From positions 1-48,555 of the IMG/VR virus record IMGVR_UViG_3300009597_000020: a DNA stretch of 48,555 nucleotides; one strand, given 5' to 3'. The notes beneath the pieces are model-generated. The model made no database searches. It saw only the letters and a program-made list of their open reading frames with translations, and was not told where the DNA came from. Each line of letters starts with the position of its first letter. Position 1 is the stretch's first letter. The DNA is from a virus. Position numbers and translations under genes: made by a program. Below are positions 25,227-32,717 of the stretch, piece after piece.

Positions 25227-25837
25227 TAAGGTCTATCTCCTACAGGAACGCGCCCACGATTTGCCATGATTACGTTATTCAAATCAGCTTCAGCAATTTC
25301 AGTCATAGCAGCTAACTTTTCAGCTTCACCTAATGATCCGGCAGCTAATCCTGCTGTTCTTGGGGCAAGGTATAATTCGCAATCCGTGATGACTAGATCC
25401 GATCCCGGTCCCGTTGGCTCAGTAAGCGCGCGCCAGTATTGTATTTTCACGGTGCGCGTCACAGTACTTCCAATAAGATTAATCGCCTGTTGATACCATT
25501 GCCAATACTTTAGTGTCGTAGTTTGCGCGACATAAGGCAATGGATCTTGTTCAGTCATTGGAATGTAAGTAGAATTAGCTCCAGCTTGCGCCTTTTCCCA
25601 TAAACGAATAGGCTGATCTAAGTCTGCTGGAAGTACTAATGTTGTAATTCCTATTGCGATATTCTGTGCTGCTTCCGCGCGCATAACGGGAGCCGCAGCT
25701 AATTTGAGTTTAGTTTGCAGCTCCCTAAAAGCCTCAACGAGTTTAGGTAATAGGACAGCATCAGTGAACAATGCGTTTCCATCATCATTCAATAATGTCC
25801 TAGCTGTTGAATAAACTACTGAGGCCAATACTGCCAT
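25226..25837 (-). CDS. Head-tail adaptor-like protein (copy 1)
   Basis: 203 residues, the closer of the tandem adaptor-like pair to the capsid gene. It keeps the same order of motifs as the next gene, with a NDDGNALFTDAVLLPKLVEAFRELQ opening and YWQWYQQAINLIGST core. Its last base is the first base of the next start. In podoviruses such proteins connect portal to tail. TAGGAGATAG near its 3' end serves the next gene. Confidence 0.6.
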   Translation of the reverse strand: MAVLASVVYSTARTLLNDDGNALFTDAVLLPKLVEAFRELQTKLKLAAAPVMRAEAAQNIAIGITTLVLPADLDQPIRLWEKAQAGANSTYIPMTEQDPLPYVAQTTTLKYWQWYQQAINLIGSTVTRTVKIQYWRALTEPTGPGSDLVITDCELYLAPRTAGLAAGSLGEAEKLAAMTEIAEADLNNVIMANRGRVPVGDRP

Positions 25838-25840
25838 TAA

Positions 25841-26209
25841 TTATTCCATACCCTCAAATATTGCATAGAACTTAATTACATCAGCAGCAACAGCAGCAGG
25901 AATTGCTGCAACTGCAAGTTCCCCCAAAGGGGCATCCTCAGCAGCAGCATTTGTTTGCGCGCGTATAATTAGCTTACCTAAACGCGCGTCGGCTCCATCT
26001 ATATACTCATAAACGAAGCCAGCGACCCCATGAACTAGAACTATTTTTGGTGGTCTAGTTGCTTTAACAGCAGGGATCGCAAAACTCATTATAAGTCCTC
26101 CAGTTGCATACTCAAGTGGAGTTGCGCCGACTGCAACAGTACCAATTACATGATATGCAGAATCGGCCCATTGCTTAGTGACAGTTGGTACAGCAGTTGC
26201 AGTAGCCAT
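25841..26209 (-). CDS. Virion structural protein, Ala-rich
   Basis: 122 residues with many Ala and Val, no charge clusters, and a beta-like pattern. Strong AAAGGAG ribosome site before ATG 26209. Such small Ala-rich proteins after the capsid gene are often decoration or connector proteins. Function is inferred from place. Confidence 0.55.
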   Translation of the reverse strand: MATATAVPTVTKQWADSAYHVIGTVAVGATPLEYATGGLIMSFAIPAVKATRPPKIVLVHGVAGFVYEYIDGADARLGKLIIRAQTNAAAEDAPLGELAVAAIPAAVAADVIKFYAIFEGME

Positions 26210-26221
26210 TTTAATTCTCCT

Positions 26222-26842
26222 TTATTTTGTTGCTAACTCTTTTTGAACTAGACTCGCTTTACAAACGTGACAAACTGTTTGCGCGGCATCATTTAACAAT
26301 GAAAAACAAGCATTACATTTAGGCATTTCAGACTTACGAACAGCAGCCATCCAAGGATGCTCTACAGCACTATAACCAAGCATTTCAGCCATGAGCCTTT
26401 GAGCAGAGGAAATGACGTTATGCTGATGATATTTATTCCAATCATCGTCAGCAATTCGACAGCAATTAGTGAACCAATTGTGCTGCTTATCGAGTGCTGA
26501 TTTAATTTCATCCTTAAACTTTACTTTGATTTCAGCAATAGTATACTCGCCAGGAACCCAAAATAGTCCTGGAGCAGAAAACTCATCAATTCCTAGTTGA
26601 GAGTCGACGTAATCTCTAACTATTGATTCTGCTACTATGTCAGATGGACCACGTACTGGCAATGATCCACGAGTATCATCAAGGTAAACGTAATGTAACG
26701 AATTCCCAACATGAATAATCGTTGGAGTCTTCCCGTCAGACTTCTCAATTAAAAACGCAGGAGGAATCAATCCTGGCTTAGCTTCTAACAACTCAAATGG
26801 AACAAATGATACTACAGTACATTTTACTTCAGTTGGCGGCAT
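26222..26842 (-). CDS. Hypothetical virion-module protein with C-terminal zinc ribbon
   Basis: 206 residues with AAGGAG before ATG 26842. The C-terminus has CNACFSLLNDAAQTVCHVC (around 175-193), a zinc ribbon. The middle (GEYTIAEIKVKFKDEIKSALDKQHNWFTNCCRIAD) is alpha-helical. Two genes after the capsid, it may help head completion, or regulate late expression. No family recognised. Confidence 0.55.
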   Translation of the reverse strand: MPPTEVKCTVVSFVPFELLEAKPGLIPPAFLIEKSDGKTPTIIHVGNSLHYVYLDDTRGSLPVRGPSDIVAESIVRDYVDSQLGIDEFSAPGLFWVPGEYTIAEIKVKFKDEIKSALDKQHNWFTNCCRIADDDWNKYHQHNVISSAQRLMAEMLGYSAVEHPWMAAVRKSEMPKCNACFSLLNDAAQTVCHVCKASLVQKELATK

Positions 26843-27404
26843 TTTTAATCTCCTTAGTATAACCTACAGCTTCTTTCATTCGCAAAGCATTTCCTATTGG
26901 ACTCGTATCAATCTGGTCCATGAACTTCTTTATATCTTCATCTTCTTTTATCTTCATTTCATTTGCTACATCTTGGGGAGTTCGTTTCTTTTGCCTCATA
27001 AACATATAGAACATGAATTCGACTATCTTTTGAGTAGGTTCTAGATAATTACCATCTTTACCCTCGAATACCCAAAAAGGAATATAATCACCATTGGTTA
27101 CATTGGGCAAGCTAGGATCAGCCACCATATCCTGAGGAGCCCATTTCTCTAGAATCCAACGCTCATGAACGTAATTATATTTTCTTTTGTAACGGACGCC
27201 AGTCTCAGTTCGCATAAATCTTCCATCCTCACCAAAGATATTGAATTCCCCTCGACGCCATTCAAACTGATCGTCTGACCAGGATAATCTGAAGATTGGC
27301 TTTTTATCCGGTGTTTCACCACCAAACATTGTTAGCCAAGCGTTAATATTTTGAATTTCAGTCTTCAATTCCATAAAATCGGGGTGGCTTTTATACCACC
27401 CCAT
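26829..27404 (-). CDS. Hypothetical protein downstream of capsid gene
   Basis: Length is 194 residues from TTG 27413, 191 from ATG 27404 or 181 from ATG 27374. No start has a Shine-Dalgarno, and the first two are interrupted by the hairpin at 27381-27402, so I favour 27404 or 27374 without certainty. The product is rich in Trp, Lys and Glu, with SDDQFEWRRGEFNIFG and KKRTPQDVANEMK segments. Not a membrane protein. It overlaps the next gene by 14 bases. Function unknown. Confidence 0.55.
   Translation of the reverse strand: MGWYKSHPDFMELKTEIQNINAWLTMFGGETPDKKPIFRLSWSDDQFEWRRGEFNIFGEDGRFMRTETGVRYKRKYNYVHERWILEKWAPQDMVADPSLPNVTNGDYIPFWVFEGKDGNYLEPTQKIVEFMFYMFMRQKKRTPQDVANEMKIKEDEDIKKFMDQIDTSPIGNALRMKEAVGYTKEIKNAAN
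27381..27402 (-). terminator. Hairpin after the capsid gene (attenuator or weak terminator)
   Basis: On the minus strand, GGGGTGG and CCACCCC (7 pairs, 8-base loop) are followed by GATTTT. The short T-run suggests partial termination or 3'-end protection that would raise capsid mRNA over downstream genes. It lies at or inside the start of the next gene. Confidence 0.5.
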
Positions 27405-27422
27405 ACTTTGCAAGGGAGGAGA

Positions 27423-28685
27423 TTAGTAACCAGATGGAACAGCAAGCGTATCAATATAACTTGCCGATGCCGGATTATTCATGAACAGGTTAAACGATGC
27501 CACAACGTAGAAAATCCACGCAGTCGCCACGCCACCATCACCCGCGCGAACTTCAAAGACTTTCTTGCCATCATCGGGATTAGCGTAGAATCCAGCAGGA
27601 TGCAATTCCGCGCGGCCCCAAACGTCAATGTCAATAAAGTCAATACGGGTGCGATCCCATGAATAGCTAACTTTCAAAGGCGCACCAGCAATCTGCATAT
27701 TGTCATTGAAATACATATCAAGGCCCTCTTCTTTAGCAGCCTTGTCAATTCTAATGACGTTAAATCCTAGTTCCTCGTATGCAGCACGTTGCGCAGGATG
27801 CGTCCAAGCGGTGCAGCGTCGTTTAGTATTAAGACCAACACGATCGCCGATTTTGTTAATTGCCAACCGAGGCAAAGGCAAAGTCAAAGCCGAACTATTT
27901 GCGTTGACACGATTTGCCCTGATTTCGGGATTAAGCGCACGATCAAAACCAAGCCAGGTCCCAGTACTCGCATTAGAGTCATGATACTTAACTCCTAACA
28001 TTCCAACAGGAGGAGTAGCAGTAAGACCAGAAGTAACAATCAAATCTCCAGCAGTCGCACCAGCTACGGCAGGAGTTACCTTGATTGTATTGTTGGCGAG
28101 ATCATAAAACGTGATAGTAGTTTCACCGCCAGCAGTACGATTAATGGTTAAGGCTGAGTTATAGATGTTTACGTCTTGTCCGAACCTCAACAATCTAGCC
28201 CTGAAACCATCAGTAGTTAGAGTATAAGTATCAACTCCACCAGCGGTTGCTACAGTCGTAATGGTTCCCAAAACTCCGGTACCATCACCCATGCATTGAG
28301 AATCGACGTTGCGTCGAAACTCTTTCATGGAGTCTGCCAACGTATCACGGAATGCATTAATAACAGCTTTACGTTTGTCATCAGTTGACCAAACGGTTTT
28401 AGCCGTCATTTCAATTGCTTCTTCTAGGTGGACCGAATTAATGATAGCCTTATCATAAGTCGGCATGTTACCACGACCCAAAGAACCACCATCAGGATCG
28501 TAGTACTTAAATTTCCCACCAGGGCGCATTTTCAAAGGAATACGCATATCCCTGGACGAGATTACCTCTACATTACGTTTCTCAATAGTACGATAAAACG
28601 TATCATCATAATCAAACAAAGTCGGAACATTTGGAGCTACACGTTCTAGCTCGGCCCCGACTACTTGAGCCTCATTGCCAGCCAT
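27423..28685 (-). CDS. Major capsid protein
   Basis: 420 residues. Supported by place (directly after the scaffold-like gene, before adaptors), size, and pattern: a MPTYDKAIINSVHLEEAIEMTAKTVWSTDDKRK spine-helix region, a long insertion with TTTDGFRARLLRFGQDVNIYN, and a C-terminal DIDVWGRAELHPAGFYANP. I expect an HK97-type fold. CCAGGAG precedes the ATG. A hairpin follows the stop, consistent with high expression. Confidence 0.8.
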   Translation of the reverse strand: MAGNEAQVVGAELERVAPNVPTLFDYDDTFYRTIEKRNVEVISSRDMRIPLKMRPGGKFKYYDPDGGSLGRGNMPTYDKAIINSVHLEEAIEMTAKTVWSTDDKRKAVINAFRDTLADSMKEFRRNVDSQCMGDGTGVLGTITTVATAGGVDTYTLTTDGFRARLLRFGQDVNIYNSALTINRTAGGETTITFYDLANNTIKVTPAVAGATAGDLIVTSGLTATPPVGMLGVKYHDSNASTGTWLGFDRALNPEIRANRVNANSSALTLPLPRLAINKIGDRVGLNTKRRCTAWTHPAQRAAYEELGFNVIRIDKAAKEEGLDMYFNDNMQIAGAPLKVSYSWDRTRIDFIDIDVWGRAELHPAGFYANPDDGKKVFEVRAGDGGVATAWIFYVVASFNLFMNNPASASYIDTLAVPSGY

Positions 28686-28701
28686 TACTTATTCTCCTGG
28701 A

Positions 28702-29928
28702 TTATTTCTTGGTTTTAAGAGTAACGTTACCGTTAATAATGTCAAGCTCTGACGTCTTGCTGTAGTCAATATTTTTAGGGTCATGAACTACAACTTTCCC
28801 ATTTGAAGCTGGTCTTCCAGAAGAACCAACATCACGTCTCGCTTGACCATTCTCAACAATCTCGATCTTCTTAGAGCTAATCTTCGCAGAGGTTCCTAAC
28901 GCCTCCGCAACTAGTCTGCGTCTGATAGATGGAACCACTTGCCTTGCGCGCGCCAGGAACGCGGATGTAATGCTGGACTTATCAGCAGAAGTGTAACCAT
29001 TCTTTTCAGCCTTAGACCATAAGGTACTCATGTACCTCATATGTGATGGATCTTTTTCGAGTACTTTACGTACTTCGACTATAACCTTATCCCTTATTGA
29101 TTCCTTAATGAAATCTGACATTACTTTATCAGGGTCAATTAATTTATCCTTATCACCAACGATATCAGTTACTAAAGAATCATGAATGTTGCTCAAGGTA
29201 TTAACACGGAAATCATTATAACGTTCATTACGCCAATTACTTTCTTCCTCATCAACTTTTTTAACTTCTTCCTTTACTTCTTTTACTGCATTCTTTTTAC
29301 CCTCAGCGACTTCAGCGGTGCCAAAGAGGAACTTCGACAAGCGACGCGCAGCATTCTGATCGTTCTCATCAGTTTCATTGAAAAAGTGTCTTACAACATT
29401 CTGAAGTACTGGGGCAATTGCGTTCCAATGAGCTTCTTTGTCAATTTCAAATAGTGTAGGTAGAAACTTAGATGAGAATCTTTCTAAACCGTTTTCCTGT
29501 TTCAAAGCTGACAGGAATTTAGAACCATCACCAGTGAATACATCGGACCTAATAAGCTCAAACGCCTCATTATTTTCACCGGCTTCCTTAGCATCAGCAA
29601 TCGTTGGGAAGATTTCAGTGTATTCTTTCTCACGATAAATGATGTCCTTGAATACAGGGAAATCCTTTAGAAAATCAGGATACTTTGCACGAATCTGAGC
29701 TAAACTTGGACGCTCATGAGGAGCTAAAGTTTCCTTTGGCTCTTCTTGTTCCTCTTCCTCTAACTTATCTTCTTCTATAGGCTCGTCATCGTTATCGTCG
29801 TCCTCGTTGATTACATCATCAACTTTAGGTTCCTCAACCTTTTCAACAACTTTCTCCTCAGGCTTTTCAGGAGCAACTTTATCATCAATTCCCTGCCCTA
29901 ATATTGCTAATTCTTCTGATGTAGGCAT
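28702..29928 (-). CDS. Scaffold-like protein with very acidic N-terminus
   Basis: 408 residues. Residues about 20-70 are almost entirely Glu, Asp, Lys and Pro. The central part is helical (KEYTEIFPTIADAKEAGE, then many charged heptads), and the C-terminus is basic. It sits directly upstream of the capsid gene. Acidic, helical, and adjacent to the capsid gene is the classical layout of scaffolding proteins, which form the procapsid core and are removed on packaging. GAAGGAA is its ribosome site. Confidence 0.7.
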   Translation of the reverse strand: MPTSEELAILGQGIDDKVAPEKPEEKVVEKVEEPKVDDVINEDDDNDDEPIEEDKLEEEEQEEPKETLAPHERPSLAQIRAKYPDFLKDFPVFKDIIYREKEYTEIFPTIADAKEAGENNEAFELIRSDVFTGDGSKFLSALKQENGLERFSSKFLPTLFEIDKEAHWNAIAPVLQNVVRHFFNETDENDQNAARRLSKFLFGTAEVAEGKKNAVKEVKEEVKKVDEEESNWRNERYNDFRVNTLSNIHDSLVTDIVGDKDKLIDPDKVMSDFIKESIRDKVIVEVRKVLEKDPSHMRYMSTLWSKAEKNGYTSADKSSITSAFLARARQVVPSIRRRLVAEALGTSAKISSKKIEIVENGQARRDVGSSGRPASNGKVVVHDPKNIDYSKTSELDIINGNVTLKTKK

Positions 29929-29973
29929 TTTATTATTCCTTCACTTACTGAAATTGTAAATCAATGAATCAAC

Positions 29974-29991
29974 AGGGCTTTTGCTTGCCCT
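29974..29991. promoter_or_regulatory. Small hairpin between FN3 gene and scaffold gene
   Basis: AGGGC and GCCCT (5 pairs, 8-base loop) lie just past the stop of the leftward FN3 gene's neighbour side and are followed on the plus strand by TCATTTT. No clear terminator. It may mark a boundary between the signal-peptide cluster and the scaffold-capsid block. Confidence 0.3.
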
Positions 29992-30333
29992 TCATTTTAC
30001 CACCACCGTTACCCCCGCCGGAGGGGTCAGTGCAAAAGGGATTGTAGCTTGAACCGTATTAGAGTTTGCTGATTCAGTCGTAGCATTATAAGAAGTAATA
30101 TGATAATAGAAACTTGCTCCTGAAGTTTGTACTGGCGTTGAACTATCGACGTATGTCAAAGTGTTTATAGGCAATGTAGCAACAATAGTATAAACTCCAG
30201 CAACAGGCGCGCGATAGACTTTAAATCCTGTCGCAGCAGGTCCACCAGCCTGAGTCCATGTCCAATTCAAAGTTACAGAATGACTCTGAGCGAAACAGCT
30301 AACTGAAAATGCAAGAAACAATAAGAATCTCAT
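29992..30333 (-). CDS. Secreted FN3-domain protein
   Basis: 113 residues. Residues 1-16 (RFLLFLAFSVSCFAQ) form a classic Sec signal peptide with a likely cleavage after FA-Q or similar. The rest is one fibronectin type III domain: VTLNWTWTQAGGPAATGFKVYRAP, YVDSSTPV, and ASFYYHITSYNATTESANSNTVQ. FN3 domains often bind glycans or act as spacers. ATGA-coupled to the kelch gene. It could be an envelope or matrix-binding accessory of that protein. Confidence 0.7.
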   Translation of the reverse strand: MRFLLFLAFSVSCFAQSHSVTLNWTWTQAGGPAATGFKVYRAPVAGVYTIVATLPINTLTYVDSSTPVQTSGASFYYHITSYNATTESANSNTVQATIPFALTPPAGVTVVVK

Positions 30334-32717
30334 TTTACGACTACTCCAGTAATAGTTACTTTATTTAACGAGCTTCCAGGAGGCCCAGTACCAGCCTCAA
30401 TCCCGCTCCAATTTGATCCATTCCACGTTTTGGTATAAATTGATCTGAAGGTCCCATACTCTACTTCTGACCATAAGGCAACTACCTGAGAGTTAAGAAT
30501 TGCTAATGATGGGTGAGTTGCTGATCCTTCAGAGGTACTTGCATTAACTGAACCACCTAGATTAGTACAAGAGCCACCCGAGTATTTACCAACAAGGATT
30601 TGACTCTTCTGACCAAAACTAGTTGGTCCTTCCGATTGCTGATTCCCTTGCTCTTCCCAGGCAAAATATAAGTCAGTACCATCATTTATCAAACTAGGAT
30701 GAAATGCCCAACCAGTCGTTGCATCACGATTGAGCGCGCCTGAGCATAAAGTCGTCCAGTTTGTCAAATCTGCCGTAGTCCGTAAATATAACTTAGCCAT
30801 TCCTGTAGCAGTACGCTCGGTTATCATTACGTAAGGCTGACCCATGTAAGTCGAAGAGATTTCATAAGTTCTATTAGAACCACTAACGCTTAATGATCCA
30901 CCCAATGAAACTATCGCCATTCCATCCCAACAGGATGAAAAAGCCTGAGGATTGACGTCAGTTACTCCGTTAGTAATAGTTGTTGTCGTGTACTCGGTCC
31001 AAGCCGCACAGGGGTATGTACCATTAGAAAATAAAGATAGTGATTCAATCTGAGTCTGATTTGATGCATCACCAATACGATTCCAAGCACCACCTAACTT
31101 CTCCCAAGAGTTACCATCCCACTGCAAAACGTATAAGTAAACTCGCGCCGGAGTAAATGCCTCGACCGCGCGCTCCTTAACTATCATTGTAGGAGTTCCA
31201 GCGACATCAATAATCTGACAAGGACCTTGAGTAAAACTTGAGGCTCCTACTGTCAATTGTCCTATTAAAGTACCTTCCCAGGAGTTACCATCCCAACCTT
31301 TTCCAGCAACTTGGTCAAGACCAAATGAGCTATTATTTTGCTGATGCCAACATGCCCAAGGATTACTGCTAATCATCGTAACTGAAATGTCACCACTTTC
31401 TAAATTAGCTGCTCCTGTTGCCATCGAGTTGTAAGCAGAGCCATAATTAGTCGTTGTTGATCCGTTAGTACACTGGACATAAGGCCAAAACCAACGACCA
31501 TCAGTCGCATCCGCAGGGACTCCAGTTTCTACCCAACCTCTGCATAATAGCGTACCATTACTAGCTTGATTAGGACTTTCGGCCCAAGAATCAGAATTAT
31601 GATTCAATGATCCTGCTGGCTTAGTATAAGTTTGACTGGCAGTTCCAGCAGGGGAGCAAGCAATATAACAATATGCCCAAACCTGAGTATCAGCAACAAT
31701 ATTGAATAATACTACTGCTCCCCACTCATCAAAATAAGTCATTCGCTCAAAAGGACCACTTGATGGTGTACTGGGGCTTGCAGCAGGAGTAACTTGAGTC
31801 CAGGATAATGCAACTGGATCGAGAATCCAGGTTTCATTATCGACGCCTCCAGAATCCTCACCACCATACATTAAGAACTTATCTACATTTTTCATGTAAA
31901 CAAATCCAGCCTTTTGTCGTGCTGATGGAGGAGTTCCACTTAAAGTTACAGCAGCCCAAGTTTGTGCATCAGGATTATAAGCAAAAACGGAATTCTTTAA
32001 CGTTCCATCAGTCCCACCGAAAAGATATATTTTTCCGTCTACTGTACGCGTAGCAGTAGAAGCTAATAGCAACCCAGGAGCAGGACAATTTGCAGCAACG
32101 GCAGTACAAGTAACGCCACGCGACCAAGTATTTAAGTCAACATTATAAACATTAGTACCTGTAAATCCAGAATCGCCACCATGCTCAATATGTTGATTTT
32201 GCAATGGGGCAAATGATCCTGCTGGCTGTTGAATATTGTAGTTAGGTTTAGTCGCCATTTCCATGTTGCGACCAGTTTGACCTACAAAGTCATAGAGCCA
32301 TGATGACTGTGGACGTTCTGATACTTGCGAGCCACTGAAGTTGCCATGACCATAAAGAATATTTGACGTAATATCAACTGACGATCCAGCTACGGGATGA
32401 CCACCCTCAGCCATATGCTCATTATGCCATGTTGATGAATTATCCAAAACAACCATTTTATTCTCAGCAAGTGAATAAGTCATCAAAGAACGATTAGGTT
32501 CACTTGATATTTCCCTATAATTGCATACTGCAATGGCAGCATCCAATAAAGGAATAAATTGCAATTTCTCCCAACCAACGCATTTCCATCCTGTAGCTCC
32601 TGATGGAGTCATCTGAGTCCAGGTATTAACCGTAATTGGAACTCCTCCAGCATTTGCTAGAAGATCAGCCCCATAAGTCGGCAGAGCCAACAAAAAGATT
32701 AAATAACAGTTGCGCAT
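30330..32717 (-). CDS. Secreted kelch-type beta-propeller protein
   Basis: 795 residues. Residues about 1-17 (RNCYLIFLLALPTYGAD) are a Sec signal peptide. Around 215-330 are kelch repeats: DGKIYLFGGTDG, NSVFAYNPDAQTW, DKFLMYGGEDSG and ETWILDPVALSWTQV. The remaining 400 residues show further repeats with LYVLQWDGNSWEKLGG, PYVMITERTATG and FYLFAWEEQG-like strands, suggesting a second propeller. Probably binds carbohydrates outside the cell. It overlaps the polysaccharide lyase gene by 19 bases. A galactose-oxidase-like activity cannot be judged. Confidence 0.7.
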   Translation of the reverse strand: MRNCYLIFLLALPTYGADLLANAGGVPITVNTWTQMTPSGATGWKCVGWEKLQFIPLLDAAIAVCNYREISSEPNRSLMTYSLAENKMVVLDNSSTWHNEHMAEGGHPVAGSSVDITSNILYGHGNFSGSQVSERPQSSWLYDFVGQTGRNMEMATKPNYNIQQPAGSFAPLQNQHIEHGGDSGFTGTNVYNVDLNTWSRGVTCTAVAANCPAPGLLLASTATRTVDGKIYLFGGTDGTLKNSVFAYNPDAQTWAAVTLSGTPPSARQKAGFVYMKNVDKFLMYGGEDSGGVDNETWILDPVALSWTQVTPAASPSTPSSGPFERMTYFDEWGAVVLFNIVADTQVWAYCYIACSPAGTASQTYTKPAGSLNHNSDSWAESPNQASNGTLLCRGWVETGVPADATDGRWFWPYVQCTNGSTTTNYGSAYNSMATGAANLESGDISVTMISSNPWACWHQQNNSSFGLDQVAGKGWDGNSWEGTLIGQLTVGASSFTQGPCQIIDVAGTPTMIVKERAVEAFTPARVYLYVLQWDGNSWEKLGGAWNRIGDASNQTQIESLSLFSNGTYPCAAWTEYTTTTITNGVTDVNPQAFSSCWDGMAIVSLGGSLSVSGSNRTYEISSTYMGQPYVMITERTATGMAKLYLRTTADLTNWTTLCSGALNRDATTGWAFHPSLINDGTDLYFAWEEQGNQQSEGPTSFGQKSQILVGKYSGGSCTNLGGSVNASTSEGSATHPSLAILNSQVVALWSEVEYGTFRSIYTKTWNGSNWSGIEAGTGPPGSSLNKVTITGVVVK

